Numbered from the stretch's first letter, positions 22,418 to 32,123 are shown. The stretch is 64,000 nucleotides of DNA from Moorella sp. Hama-1 (GCF_023734095.1 NZ_AP024620.1:2972501-3036500); one strand, 5' to 3'. Numbers and translations: made by a program. Notes: a model not told the origin generated them from the sequence alone.

Positions 22418-24608
22418 CACTACCTGCTCCATATTCAGATTCACCTTCACATACGATGGCTTCGCGTCTGGTCTTCAGCTGCACGCCATTTTCCTCTAAA
22501 TAAGCCTCGATAGCGCTGGCACCCCCCAGTTCATCAATCATCCTGGCAATCAGGGCGAACTTTTTGTCCCAGTTCAGACTTTTATCCCATGTCGCCCGCA
22601 AATACCAGACGGCCAGCCGGATTAAGTGGCCGTAAATAATGCAACGAGTATCTCCCCGGGTGACAGGCACCCCGCCCTTTTCCAGTTCCTCTAGTTCCTT
22701 CATGATTAAGGCCGCAATTTTCTCCGGTTCTCTCATCAGCAGGCGCCGGGAAATGACACCGGTAGTCCGGCAGATGAAAACCGTATCTATAATGGAAGAA
22801 CCGGTACCGTTGATATGGATGGATGCCGCCATTTCCGCCGGGCAGGGTAAAGTAGCCGTACAGGCCAGGCCGGCATCCAGCAGGGCCACGGCTACCGGGT
22901 AGTAAGCTTCAAGCCTGTTATGGTGATAAGTAAAAACAAAGGGGGCGCCCGGTTTTAAGGCTGCTGTCATATTTGAAAAAACCCGGCTAAGTCCCGTAGT
23001 AAAATCATCGATCCCCCGGGACATGGTAGTATTACCGGTGAGTTCTTCAGGGTTACGGGTTGTCCGGGCCGTAAACGCAGGATTACCAGCCCCGACCAAG
23101 CGCCTCAGCCATACATAACAAAAATCCATAAGCTCGGCATACTGCACATTGGCGAAGTAAGGAGGGTCGGTAAGAACGGCGTCCAGGGAAGAGGGTTCCA
23201 GTACGGCCGTGGTCGCGCTGGCGCACCTTAAATCAACTTCCCGCTGTTGCGTCATCCCCTGGTGGCGCTCCCCTATCCATTCTCCTTTGATCCATAACTG
23301 CTGTTTACGACCATTTACATGCCTGATTTCAAAAGGCCGCTGACAATAATCTTTAGCCTTTAAATATTTATCGACAATGTTGGTCCAGCCGCCGCTGCCA
23401 ATATTTACGCCCGTTTTTCCTCCTGGTATCCCAAGCAGGTTGGATTCGCACTGGATTAAGCCGACGGGGAAACCGTGGACGGAGAAAATATCCAGGGATT
23501 TAAGGGCATAGGGATCGTAACGACAAAGCATGTTCTGGTAGCGGAGCAGGTCGGAAAGGTTGGTCGCTAGGGCATTTTTTAGGCGTTCATTAGAATGATG
23601 GCTGATTTTCCGGGCGAGGAGTTCCAAACCCAGGAGCTGGCGTTCGTTAAACATCTCTCGATAGTAGCGATAACCCCAACGATGGAGCCTGTCGGTCTCA
23701 TCACCAGCGGGTATTTCTTCTTCGGGAACATACTGCGACTGGAGCGCTTCCCAGGCACCAGCGGCTGCTGCAAATTTTGCCAGATCCTCCCTATCCGGTT
23801 TTTTAAAAAAGCGGCCCCGATGCCCCGGTTTACAATAGGGGCAGTGATATTCAATGGCCACCATCCGTTGCCCGGGAGGGCCACTTTCCGGATCGGGATA
23901 AGAATTGCTATGACCACAATGGGGGCAAGGGCAATGGTTACGGCCAGCAGGGCCTTTCGTTTTTAATTCTTCGCCGCAATTATAGCAGTGGCCGGGATTT
24001 CTTCTATCCCCAATTTCGTTAAGGTCACCGCAGGCGGAACAGATTACGACATCTTGGGGGTGACGCCCCTTTTGCGCCAGGATATATCCTGGAAAGAGAT
24101 CAAATTCCCGGCCGCAATTATGACAGCGCTGCACCTTTACCCAGAGGAAGTATTTTACCAGGGCATCCTGGCGCCCACATATAGGACATCTAGTCCGGTA
24201 ATAAGAGCCGACCTTTTCCTCCAAAAAGTCGCCGACTTCCCTGGCGGCCTGCTGGTAGGCTGCCAGGTCCAGGTGTTCAAGCTCCTGGCGTACAATCCAG
24301 TAAGCCATGGGGTTAATATCATAGCCCAGGACATGGCAGCCGAGCCTGTTGGCCTCAATAAGGGGTGTTCCCCCGCCCATAAAGGGATCTGCTACCCTGA
24401 GACCCGGAAAATTATGAGATCGATAGTAATTGTCGGCTAAATTGCCTTGGGCAAACTCGACCAGTAATAAGCTGCGAAACAACGTGCCCGGCCGGCGGGC
24501 AAACCATTTGTGCACAGCAATAATGGGTCGGTAATTCTGCTGGATTTGTTTTTCATGGAGGGCCAGGTCGGACACAAAGGCTATGTCGAAGTTACGTTCG
24601 ATGCTCAT
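22401..24608 (-). CDS. DUF1156-type adenine-specific DNA methyltransferase with zinc-ribbon insert
   Basis: 735 residues. The N-terminal DUF1156 segment contains AVHKWFARRPGTLFRS (about 31-46). The SAM-binding motif DPFMGGGTPL is at 74-83 and the catalytic DPPY is far downstream, in LTDPPYFANVQYAELMD near residue 495, so the order is motif I then IV. Between them lie at least six CxxC pairs (CPICG, CHNCG, CSACG, CYNCG, CPHCG, CPYCK), forming several zinc ribbons. DUF1156 methyltransferases occur in phage-defence islands, often with a DUF499 ATPase; none is present here. Target site and role are unknown. It is followed by two coupled small ORFs and preceded by a broken MNT/HepT pair. Confidence 0.8.
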   Translation of the reverse strand: MSIERNFDIAFVSDLALHEKQIQQNYRPIIAVHKWFARRPGTLFRSLLLVEFAQGNLADNYYRSHNFPGLRVADPFMGGGTPLIEANRLGCHVLGYDINPMAYWIVRQELEHLDLAAYQQAAREVGDFLEEKVGSYYRTRCPICGRQDALVKYFLWVKVQRCHNCGREFDLFPGYILAQKGRHPQDVVICSACGDLNEIGDRRNPGHCYNCGEELKTKGPAGRNHCPCPHCGHSNSYPDPESGPPGQRMVAIEYHCPYCKPGHRGRFFKKPDREDLAKFAAAAGAWEALQSQYVPEEEIPAGDETDRLHRWGYRYYREMFNERQLLGLELLARKISHHSNERLKNALATNLSDLLRYQNMLCRYDPYALKSLDIFSVHGFPVGLIQCESNLLGIPGGKTGVNIGSGGWTNIVDKYLKAKDYCQRPFEIRHVNGRKQQLWIKGEWIGERHQGMTQQREVDLRCASATTAVLEPSSLDAVLTDPPYFANVQYAELMDFCYVWLRRLVGAGNPAFTARTTRNPEELTGNTTMSRGIDDFTTGLSRVFSNMTAALKPGAPFVFTYHHNRLEAYYPVAVALLDAGLACTATLPCPAEMAASIHINGTGSSIIDTVFICRTTGVISRRLLMREPEKIAALIMKELEELEKGGVPVTRGDTRCIIYGHLIRLAVWYLRATWDKSLNWDKKFALIARMIDELGGASAIEAYLEENGVQLKTRREAIVCEGESEYGAGSDEVSF

Positions 24609-24812
24609 AAAAGCGCTCCGGTAAAATTTTTCATTACCGACAATATATTCGACGCGTTCTATTGGTTACCTGCCTGATTGGCAAACTTTACGGAACCCCC
24701 CAATAAAATTTCCTTGTGTACCATTTTTGGTATAAAAATCTTGCTCCATAGCTTTTTCACCAGCCCCAGGCTCTCCGCCAAGACAGGTAATTTTTGGCGT
24801 TGCTACTATCAT
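24609..24812. other. Leader of the methyltransferase, no gene seen
   Basis: About 200 bases between the methyltransferase start and the HepT remnant. No clear terminator or promoter pair that I would defend; AT-rich with a possible AAGGAGG on the plus strand near 24817 that has no useful frame after it. Confidence 0.3.
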
Positions 24813-24917
24813 CTAAAGGAGGAAGACCTCCGGTGTTTGCAACCGCCCTCCCACCGCAGGGGCAGGTCTAACCACATGCCGGAAACCCCGGTATTCATCC
24901 AGGCTGCTCCTTGTTTC
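24813..24917 (-). pseudogene. 3' fragment of a HepT-like gene cut by the insertion sequence
   Basis: Continuing the frame of the fragment at 26805-27108 across the removed element and one copy of the 7-base duplication gives RSSLDEYRGFRHVVR (24910 down to 24867), which fits the RX4H region expected after LSRET in the HepT-like family. After HVVR the translation no longer resembles the family and stops at 24813-24815, so the gene was also damaged past this point. Confidence 0.75.
24911..24917. repeat. Target-site duplication of the IS1634-like element (left)
   Basis: TTGTTTC, repeated exactly at 26805-26811 on the other side of the element. Confidence 0.75.
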
Positions 24918-26804
24918 TCACATTCCGCACCCTGTGAGCAACTAAAAATGATTTTTAGGCGCAGAAGAAAATAAAAGTAGAGAGAATCTTCTAACCAGGA
25001 ATTACTAATTCCATGTCGAATCATTTCTCCAAGAGAATTCTGGAGGAATGTTCGATGCCCGTAGCCATCGATAATATGCGCTTCTTCCGGGCCGGTCCCG
25101 CAGCCCTGATCGCCAGGCTATGTGACGTCCTAAAGATAACAGAAATCATTGATGCCGTAGTCGAATGGGACCCGGTCCAGTGCCATCTTTCCCCGGGCAC
25201 TCGGGTTAAGGCGCTGATCATTAATCTCCTAGTAGACCGGGAGGCCCTTTATCATGTCGAGCGCTTTTTTGAGAACCAGGACCTGGAGGTCTTGTTTGGA
25301 ACTGAGCAACAGATCCGGGCTGAAGATTTTAACGACGACGCCTTGGGTCGGGCCCTGGATAAACTCTTCGCCAGCGGCCAGTTAAAGAAGTTGTTCTCCA
25401 GCATTGCCTTAACTGCCGCCGCAACTCACAACGTGCCTATCGAAGGCATCCACGTCGATACTACCTCCATTTCCGTGCAGGGAGCCTATGAGGGTGAAGG
25501 AGATTTAGATATCACCTTCGGTTTTAGCAAAGATCATCGCCCCGACCTCAAGCAGTTTCTCATCGGTTTAACCGTAAACAAGGACGGGTTACCCATTTTA
25601 GGTCAGAGCCTGGACGGCAATACGAGTGATAAGTCCTGGTATCCTCAGGTTATTGAGGAATTGGTGCAAAACTTCAGCCCGGCAAAGCTTAAAGAGATCA
25701 TCTTTGTGGCGGACTGCGCCCTGGTAACCAAGGATAACCTGGCGCTGCTGGTCCAGGAGGAAGAAAACAAACCAGCCCTCCAATTCATCTCCCTGTTACC
25801 GGAGAACTTTGGCCTTAACAAGGAGATCAAAGCCGAGGCCTTTCACACCGGCGCCTGGCAGGAGATCGGGAATTTAAGCCAGAAGGAAGACGCCGCCAGG
25901 TATAAAAGCCAGAGCTTTGTCCGGGAAATAGACGGCAAGGACTTCCGGTTAATCGTAGTTCACTCCACGACCTTGGATAAACGCAAAGAGAAGAGCCTCT
26001 TAAAAAAGTGGGCCAAGCAAAAGGAAACTTTAGCAAAGGCCGCCCGGGAACTCTCCCGGCGTCCCTTCGCCTGTGATGCCGATGCCAGGAAAGCCATAGA
26101 GCTCTTCTGCCAGGAATACCGCCACCAACCTTTCATCTTCAAGGGTACAGTTACTGAAGAGATAGAGAGCAGCTATGCCAAACGGGGGCGGCCCAAGAAA
26201 GAAGAGCAGCCCCAGAACACAGTTGTTTACCATGCCTACATCCAGGTAGATGAAGATCCGGAAGCAATGGCCCAGGAGAAGGACCTGGCTTCCACCTTCG
26301 TCCTTATTACCAATCTCATGGATACCGCAGCCTACCCCGACGGGGAAGTGCTCAAGGAGTATAAGGAACAGAACGCTGTCGAGAGGCAGTTCCGTTTTCT
26401 TAAACAGCCGGTCCTCCTGGGGCCTATCTTTCTCAAAAACAAGGACCGGGTAGAAGCCATGTCCTTCGTCTTTCAGTTAGCCCTTCTGGTGGCAGCTTAC
26501 CTGGAGTATCGGGTTAGAAAAAATCTGGAGCAACAAGAGGCTCCTTTAATCCTGCCGGGGAAGAGGAAAAGTACTAACCCTACGGCCCGGGCACTCCTGG
26601 AGATGTTTGATTATCTCCTGGTAGTTAAACAAGGTCCGGACAGGGCGTTAATCAATTACCACGGTTCGGAGGTGATTAGAGCCCTTGAACTCGCGGGGTT
26701 CGGTAAGGAAATCTACCTTTTCCCACCTAGCGGTGGTGGGTAGGAATATTTTTTAAGGCCCCCCAAAAATGTTGGTAACTATATCCAGAGGTGCGGAATG
26801 TGGG
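24918..26804 (+). mobile_element. IS1634-like (IS4 superfamily) insertion sequence
   Basis: 1,887 bases between two copies of TTGTTTC. The terminal inverted repeats include CACATTCCGCACC (24919-24931) and its exact complement GGTGCGGAATGTG (26790-26802). One transposase gene fills the element. Removing the element and one duplication rejoins an open reading frame of a HepT-like gene, which confirms the boundaries. Confidence 0.88.
25055..26743 (+). CDS. Transposase, IS1634 family
   Basis: 562 residues from the ATG at 25055, preceded by GGAGG at eight bases; an upstream in-frame ATG-type extension to 25013 lacks a ribosome site. The DDE catalytic residues can be placed in HVDTTSISVQG, IIFVADCALVT and NAVERQFRFLK, with the Y-2-R-3-E-6-K-like pattern of IS4 relatives around the last. 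The frame is intact, so the element may still be active. It lies on the opposite strand to the gene it interrupts. Confidence 0.9.
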   Translation: MPVAIDNMRFFRAGPAALIARLCDVLKITEIIDAVVEWDPVQCHLSPGTRVKALIINLLVDREALYHVERFFENQDLEVLFGTEQQIRAEDFNDDALGRALDKLFASGQLKKLFSSIALTAAATHNVPIEGIHVDTTSISVQGAYEGEGDLDITFGFSKDHRPDLKQFLIGLTVNKDGLPILGQSLDGNTSDKSWYPQVIEELVQNFSPAKLKEIIFVADCALVTKDNLALLVQEEENKPALQFISLLPENFGLNKEIKAEAFHTGAWQEIGNLSQKEDAARYKSQSFVREIDGKDFRLIVVHSTTLDKRKEKSLLKKWAKQKETLAKAARELSRRPFACDADARKAIELFCQEYRHQPFIFKGTVTEEIESSYAKRGRPKKEEQPQNTVVYHAYIQVDEDPEAMAQEKDLASTFVLITNLMDTAAYPDGEVLKEYKEQNAVERQFRFLKQPVLLGPIFLKNKDRVEAMSFVFQLALLVAAYLEYRVRKNLEQQEAPLILPGKRKSTNPTARALLEMFDYLLVVKQGPDRALINYHGSEVIRALELAGFGKEIYLFPPSGGG

Positions 26805-27108
26805 TTGTTTCCCGGGAAAGGACGGGCGGCCGCACCCTTTCAATTTCGACCGCCATTTGTCGTAATAGCTCCTGGTGCCAGTTCTCTCCCTCCGGCTTGC
26901 TCTGTTCGATATTTACGGCGATTAATTCAAAGATCCTTTCCAGCCCCGTGTAAAAACTATGAAGGTTAAAGGCCACGCTGTCCAGATAAAAATCATCGCC
27001 TGTCAAGTTATAGCGTTCCCACCCGGTTTTAGCGCGGTCGACAGCTCTTGGGATTTCAGCGAGTTCTTCCCGTATTCTGCCGATCAGGGTAAGATATTTC
27101 TTGTTCAT
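26805..27108 (-). pseudogene. HepT-like toxin gene, 5' part, interrupted by the insertion sequence
   Basis: About 100 residues of genuine HepT-like sequence (MNKKYLTLIGRIREELAEIP at the start, LHSFYTGLERIFELIA in the middle). The last residues of the open frame (after LSRET) come from the element. The start codon overlaps the original end of the MNT gene through ATGA. HepT toxins are RNases or targets of AMP transfer by the MNT partner. With its catalytic tail removed this copy should be inactive. Confidence 0.8.
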
Positions 27109-27505
27109 ATCTCCATCCCTTCGCTTTCAATAGCTTGCCGTAGAGAATCCCGGCAGTCTATGGGTCAACCAAATCTACTTTAAATCTTTCGCTCAGGCCC
27201 GTCACCGCCCCTACCGCCGCGTAAAACCGATCGTCGGGGATGCCCCAGGCCGCCAGGTCGACATCAGACCAGCGTGTAAACCGGGAACGATCAACAAGGG
27301 AGCCAAAGACCGCCACTTTTTTAGCAGAGTATCTTCCTTTTAAGATAGTCGCAGCTCTTTTCGCCACTTGCCAGGCTTCTTGGTAACGCTCGGCTAGATA
27401 TGTGTCAGCAGGCGACAAACTGTCAGCAAGAGCTAAAGGATATTTTTTAGCGTAATAGGTAGCCAGTTCGTCTGATTGTGTACCCAATTTTAGCTCCCTC
27501 CCCAT
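27105..27505 (-). pseudogene. MNT-type nucleotidyltransferase antitoxin, frameshifted near its end
   Basis: The minimal nucleotidyltransferase motif is present as VAVFGSLVDRS followed by WSDVDLAAWG (GS-X10-12-DVD). The frame stops at TAG (27158-27160) after FKVDLVDP. A one-base change at that point restores the family-like ending IDCRDSLRQAIESEGMEI and a TGA (27105-27107) that overlaps the HepT start. The start is set at the ATG 27505 behind AGGCGGG. In MNT/HepT pairs the antitoxin adds AMP groups to the toxin. Loss of the last 20 residues may or may not abolish activity. Confidence 0.7.
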
Positions 27506-27612
27506 AATTAACATCCCGCCTGATGGTGAGAATAATTCAAAGAAATCACTCGCCGCCTTTTTGTCTCCATTTTACCCCAGGGCTACCAGATTATCAATAT
27601 AACCATCTTACC

Positions 27613-27649
27613 TGCAAAATAGCGCCCGGCTAAAAGTAAAGCCAGGCGC
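27613..27649 (-). terminator. Terminator of the fumarase-type operon
   Basis: Minus-strand GCGCCTGGCT (27649-27640) pairs with AGCCGGGCGC (27631-27622), one wobble, followed by TATTTTGC. It is 38 bases past the beta-subunit stop. Confidence 0.8.
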
Positions 27650-27686
27650 CTGCAGGCCAGGATAATATTTGCCGTTAAGAACCTAA

Positions 27687-28316
27687 CTACACCCTATACC
27701 TGGCCAGGGCTTCGGTATAAAGGTCGCCGCCGTAGCAGTCGTTGATTACGGTGACCGGCAGGTCCTCGACCTCCAGGAGGCGCAGGGCCTCGGGCCCCAG
27801 GTCGGGATAGGCGATTACTTCCGCCCTTTTAATGCACCTGGCGATTAAAGCTCCGGCGCCACCTACGGCGGCAAAGTAAACGGCTTTATGGTCCACCAGG
27901 GCTTTCTTGACTTCCGCCGAACGATAACCCTTACCAATCATGCCCTTCAGGCCGGTGGCGGCGATTAACCGCGGGGTATAGGGGTCCATGCGGCCGCTGG
28001 TGGTAGGCCCGGCGGAGCCAATAACCCGGCCGGGCGCAGCCGGGGCCGGACCCACGTAGTAAATAACCTGCCCCCGCAGGTCAACAGGTAATTCCTCGCC
28101 CCGGTCCAGGAGCTCGATTAACCTTTTGTGGGCGCTATCCCGGGCGGCGTAGATGACGCCGCTGACCAGCACCCGGTCCCCGGCCCGGAGGTCTGCGACA
28201 ACGGCATCTACCAGGGGGGTACGGATTCGCTTTTCCTCTGTTACCGGCGCCCCCTGGCGGCAGGAGGGGTTACCCTCCATGGGTGCCGCCCGGCGGCATA
28301 GATGTTTAACCTTCAT
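27687..28316 (-). CDS. Fumarase/L-tartrate dehydratase beta subunit (class I, Fe-S)
   Basis: 209 residues matching the C-terminal domain of class I fumarases (Fumarase_C). It contains GSAGPTTSGRMDPYTP, KGMIGKG and the end VINDCYGGDLY. It provides the mobile swivelling domain over the Fe-S site of the alpha subunit. The ATG follows GGGGAG. A 20-residue N-terminal extension precedes the conserved part, so a start closer to VTEEKRIRTPL is possible. It lies 104 bases after the alpha gene, probably in one operon. Fumarate, tartrate or a methylated relative could be the substrate. Confidence 0.87.
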   Translation of the reverse strand: MKVKHLCRRAAPMEGNPSCRQGAPVTEEKRIRTPLVDAVVADLRAGDRVLVSGVIYAARDSAHKRLIELLDRGEELPVDLRGQVIYYVGPAPAAPGRVIGSAGPTTSGRMDPYTPRLIAATGLKGMIGKGYRSAEVKKALVDHKAVYFAAVGGAGALIARCIKRAEVIAYPDLGPEALRLLEVEDLPVTVINDCYGGDLYTEALARYRV

Positions 28317-28420
28317 CTCCCGGTCTCCCCTTAAGGCGGAGGTTTATAAATACCATCCACCACGTAACAAATCGCTCAATCGTTTCGACAGTGTTGATAC
28401 TCGAATTTACTCCCTAACTG

Positions 28421-29266
28421 TTACAGGGTAACGCTCTTATGCCGGGCGGCGTGGCACTGGATATTTACGGCCACAGGCAGGCTGGCAATATGCCGGGCAA
28501 AGATTTCAACGTGCACCGCCAGGGCTGTGACCCGGCCGCCGAAGCCCTGGGGGCCGATGCCCAGGTTATTGATGGCCGCCAGCAGTTCCCTCTCCAGGGA
28601 GGCAACCTCCGCTAAAGGGTGGGGCTGTCCCAGGGGCCGCAGCAGGGCCTCCTTGGCCAGGAGGGCGCATTTTTCGAAGTTGCCGCCGATGCCCACCCCG
28701 ACGATAATTGGCGGGCAGGGGTTGGGACCGGCCTTTTTGACGGTATCAAGGACAAACTCCTTTACACCCCGGACGCCGGCGGCCGGCGTCAGCATGGCCA
28801 CCGCGCTCATATTCTCGCTGCCGCCGCCCTTGGGCGCCACGGTGATGGTCAGTTTATTGCCGGGAACAATTTTCGTATGAATAATAGCCGGCGTATTGTC
28901 CCCTGTATTCCGGCCGTCCAGGGGCGGGTAGACCAGGGATTTGCGCAGGTAACCCTCTGTATACCCCTGGTGGACGCCGGCGTTAATGGCGTCGTAGAGA
29001 AAGCCGCCCTGAACCTGCACCTCCTGGCCCAACTCGAGGAAAACTACCGCCGCCCCTGTATCCTGGCAGATGGGCACCTGCTCGGCGGCGGCGATGGCGG
29101 CATTCTCCAGGAGCTGGTGCAAGACGTCCTTCCCCTGGGGCGAGACTTCCCGGGCCAAAGCCCCTGCCAGGGCTTCCCGCACGTCCTCACCCAGGTAATA
29201 ATTGGCCTCCCGGCAGAGGTCGGCCACCGCCCGGGTAATCTCATCGCAGGTAATGATCCTGGTCAT
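28421..29266 (-). CDS. Fumarase/L-tartrate dehydratase alpha subunit (class I, Fe-S)
   Basis: 281 residues, the usual length of the separate alpha subunit. The three cysteines expected to hold the 4Fe-4S cluster are in VPICQDTGAAV, GPNPCPPIIVGVG and NIQCHAARH. The segment APKGGGSENMSA binds substrate. With the beta subunit it catalyses reversible hydration of fumarate, or dehydration of a tartrate. In an anaerobe it could feed the reductive or oxidative branch around KorABC-SucCD. It lies downstream of argH, which releases fumarate, a sensible metabolic neighbour. Confidence 0.9.
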   Translation of the reverse strand: MTRIITCDEITRAVADLCREANYYLGEDVREALAGALAREVSPQGKDVLHQLLENAAIAAAEQVPICQDTGAAVVFLELGQEVQVQGGFLYDAINAGVHQGYTEGYLRKSLVYPPLDGRNTGDNTPAIIHTKIVPGNKLTITVAPKGGGSENMSAVAMLTPAAGVRGVKEFVLDTVKKAGPNPCPPIIVGVGIGGNFEKCALLAKEALLRPLGQPHPLAEVASLERELLAAINNLGIGPQGFGGRVTALAVHVEIFARHIASLPVAVNIQCHAARHKSVTL

Positions 29267-29469
29267 CCGTTTCCCCCCTGACTGAACATCGCCGCATTCA
29301 CTTTATAAGTCTAATACGGTTTAAGGGCCAGAAAATCACAACGGCCTTCCCGACAACAAATTCCCGCTCCAGGGTCCCCCATGCCGGCTATCGTTGTAAC
29401 TATTATTATGGTCATCACCCATCCAAAAAAAATTGCTAGGGCGGCACTTTAAGGCCCGGGTCGGGCCAG

Positions 29470-30846
29470 TCAAATCCCGCCCAGGAGCCGCCTGGCCCGT
29501 TCTATGGCCTTCGCCACAGCTTCCGGGGCCGGACCGCCGGGGAGGTTGCGGCCCCGGACGCAGGCCTCTGCCGCAAGGTACCCAAAAATATCATTGCCAA
29601 ATAGCGGCGAAAAGGACTGCCACTCCGCCAGGCTTAGATCCTGGAAGCTGCGGCCCTCCTGCAGGCAGTGCAGGACCAGGGAGCCGACTACGGCGTGGGC
29701 CTCGCGGAAGGGCAGGCCCTTGCGTACCAGGTACTCGGCCACATCGGTGGCCGCGGCAAACCCGCTGGCGGCGCCGGCCTGCATACGGTCTACCTGGAAT
29801 CTGGCCGTGGCCAGCATGGGGGTAAAGACCAGGAGGCAGCCCTTAACCGTATCCAGGGCGTCAAAAAGGGTTTCCTTGTCCTCCTGCAGGTCTTTGTTAT
29901 AGGCCAGGGGCAAGCCCTTTAAAACCGTCAGCATACCCATCAGGTGGCCGTACACCCGGCCGGTCTTACCCCGCACCAGTTCCGCCACGTCGGGGTTCTT
30001 CTTCTGGGGCATCATACTGGAGCCGGTGCTGTAGGCGTCGTCCAGCTCCAGGAAGCCAAACTCCTCGCTGGACCAGAGGATAATCTCCTCGGCCAGGCGG
30101 CTCAGGTGCATCATGATCAGGGCGGCGGCGGCCAGGAAATCGACGACAAAATCGCGGTCGGCCACGGCATCCAGGGAGTTGGCGCTGATAGCCTTAAAGC
30201 CCAGCTCCCGGGCCACCATCTCCCGGTCGATAGGCAGGGTGGTCCCGGCCAGGGCGCCGGCGCCCAGGGGCATGACGTCCACCCGGGCCAGGCAGCCGTC
30301 CAGGCGCTGCTGGTCGCGGTAAAACATCTCGAAGTAGGCCAGGAGGTGGTGGGCCAGGGTGACAGGCTGGGCCTTCTGCAGGTGGGTGTAACCGGGCATG
30401 ACGGTGTGGAGATGTTGCACGGCCAGGTCCACCAGGACCTGCTGCAGGCCGGCCAGAAGCTTTTTGACGGCGGGAATCTCTTCTTTTAAATAGAGCCGCA
30501 GGTCCAGAGCCACCTGGTCGTTGCGGCTGCGGGCCGTATGCAGCTTCTTACCGGCCGCGCCGATGCGCTCCGTGAGGAGCTTTTCGATATTCATGTGGAT
30601 GTCCTCAGCGCCCACATCAAAGGTCACCCGGCCGGCTTCGATGTCGGCCCGGATTTCCTCCAGGCCTTTGATTATGGTTTCACCTTCAGCCGGGGTAATG
30701 AGGCCCACCGCCGCCAACATGCGGGCGTGGGCGATGGAACCGGCGATATCCTCTTTATAGAGGCGCTGATCAAAGCTGATGGAGGAATGGAAATCCTCCA
30801 CCAGGTGATCCGTAGTTCTGGTAAAGCGTCCGCCCCAGAGCTTCAT
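29470..30846 (-). CDS. argH: Argininosuccinate lyase
   Basis: 458 residues. Starts MKLWGGRF as in canonical ArgH, contains HTARSRNDQV and the family signature GSSMMPQKKNPD with the catalytic serine in the flexible loop. It splits argininosuccinate to arginine and fumarate, the last step of the pathway. It is the seventh and last gene of the arginine operon, 51 bases after argG. No strong terminator lies immediately after it; a GGCCC/GGGCC hairpin occurs near 29455-29470 with a T-run about 25 bases later. Confidence 0.96.
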   Translation of the reverse strand: MKLWGGRFTRTTDHLVEDFHSSISFDQRLYKEDIAGSIAHARMLAAVGLITPAEGETIIKGLEEIRADIEAGRVTFDVGAEDIHMNIEKLLTERIGAAGKKLHTARSRNDQVALDLRLYLKEEIPAVKKLLAGLQQVLVDLAVQHLHTVMPGYTHLQKAQPVTLAHHLLAYFEMFYRDQQRLDGCLARVDVMPLGAGALAGTTLPIDREMVARELGFKAISANSLDAVADRDFVVDFLAAAALIMMHLSRLAEEIILWSSEEFGFLELDDAYSTGSSMMPQKKNPDVAELVRGKTGRVYGHLMGMLTVLKGLPLAYNKDLQEDKETLFDALDTVKGCLLVFTPMLATARFQVDRMQAGAASGFAAATDVAEYLVRKGLPFREAHAVVGSLVLHCLQEGRSFQDLSLAEWQSFSPLFGNDIFGYLAAEACVRGRNLPGGPAPEAVAKAIERARRLLGGI

Positions 30847-30897
30847 TTCATAAGTTTCTCCTTTAAGGCCCTATCCAGTAACTTTAAGAATCCTATC

Positions 30898-32106
30898 TTA
30901 CTTCAGTCCGGCCTTCTGCTCCATCAACGCCCGGACCTTCAAGGGCAGGCCGAAGAGGTTGATGAAACCGGTGGCGTCTTTGTGGTCGTAGTCGCCGCCG
31001 GCGCCGAAGGTGACCAGGTCCTCACTGTAGATAGAATAAGGCGATTTAGCTCCGGCCGGGGTGCAGCTACCTTTATAGAGCTTCAGGCGTACCGTACCGG
31101 TCACCGTCTCCTGGGTGCTGTCCACAAAGGCGTCCAGGGCCTTTTTCAAGGGAGAAAACCAGTTGCCGTCATAGACCAACTCGGCGTATTTGGCGGCTAC
31201 TATTTCCTTGAAGTGCATGGTCATGCGGTCCAGGGTCAGGTACTCCAATTCCCGGTGGGCGGTATAGAGGATGGTCCCCCCCGGGGTTTCATAAACGCCC
31301 CGGGATTTCATGCCCACCAGGCGGTTCTCGACAATGTCGTCGATGCCTACGCCATTGGCTGCCGCCAGGTCATTGAGCTTTGTTACCAGGGCGACGGCGT
31401 CCAGTTTTTCCCCGTCCACGGCCACGGGAACACCCTTTTCGAAGTCAATGGTCACGTAAGCCGGCTTATCGGGGGCCTGCTCCGGCGGGGTGATGATGAG
31501 GTAGAGGTCGTCCTTCGGTTCGTTCAAGGGGTCCTCCAGGTCGCCGCCCTCGTGGCTCAGGTGCCAGAGGTTGCGGTCCATGCTGTAGGGCCGGTCTTTG
31601 GTCACCGGCACCGGGATGCCCCGGGCGGCGGCGTAATCCATGGCCTCTTCCCGGGAGCGGATGTTCCAGACGCGCCAGGGGGCGATGACCTTTAAGCGGG
31701 GGTTTAAGGCCTTGACCCCCAGTTCGAAGCGGACCTGGTCGTTGCCCTTCCCGGTGGCGCCGTGGGCTACGGCCGTGGCCCCTTCCTTTTCCGCAATTTC
31801 CACCAGGCATTTGGCAATAAGGGGCCGGGCAAAGGAAGTGCCCAGGAGGTACTTGCCCTCATAAATGGCCCCGGCCTTGAGGGTGGGCCAGATGTACTCC
31901 TCCACGAATTCCTTCTTTTTATCCAGGATGTAGATCTTGCTGGCCCCGGTCTTGATGGCCTTTTCCTCCAGGGGCTCCAATTCCTCGCCCTGGCCGACAT
32001 CGACGGCCACGGCGATGACGTCATAACCGTAGGTTTCTTTGAGCCAGGGGATAATTATGGAAGTATCTAACCCGCCGGAATAGGCCAGGACTACTTTTTC
32101 AGCCAT
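30898..32106 (-). CDS. argG: Argininosuccinate synthase
   Basis: 402 residues. The N-terminal PP-loop is [18 protein letters not shown], with the citrulline- and aspartate-binding segments [16 protein letters not shown] following. It joins citrulline and aspartate with ATP. Starts 17 bases after argF. Standard length and motifs; nothing unusual. Confidence 0.97.
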   Translation of the reverse strand: MAEKVVLAYSGGLDTSIIIPWLKETYGYDVIAVAVDVGQGEELEPLEEKAIKTGASKIYILDKKKEFVEEYIWPTLKAGAIYEGKYLLGTSFARPLIAKCLVEIAEKEGATAVAHGATGKGNDQVRFELGVKALNPRLKVIAPWRVWNIRSREEAMDYAAARGIPVPVTKDRPYSMDRNLWHLSHEGGDLEDPLNEPKDDLYLIITPPEQAPDKPAYVTIDFEKGVPVAVDGEKLDAVALVTKLNDLAAANGVGIDDIVENRLVGMKSRGVYETPGGTILYTAHRELEYLTLDRMTMHFKEIVAAKYAELVYDGNWFSPLKKALDAFVDSTQETVTGTVRLKLYKGSCTPAGAKSPYSIYSEDLVTFGAGGDYDHKDATGFINLFGLPLKVRALMEQKAGLK

Positions 32107-32123
32107 TATAAAAGCTCCTTTCC

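Noticed and set aside
30538-31695. 385-codon plus-strand frame opposite argH and argG
   Set aside because: Spans two genes on the other strand and shows no domain; shadow.
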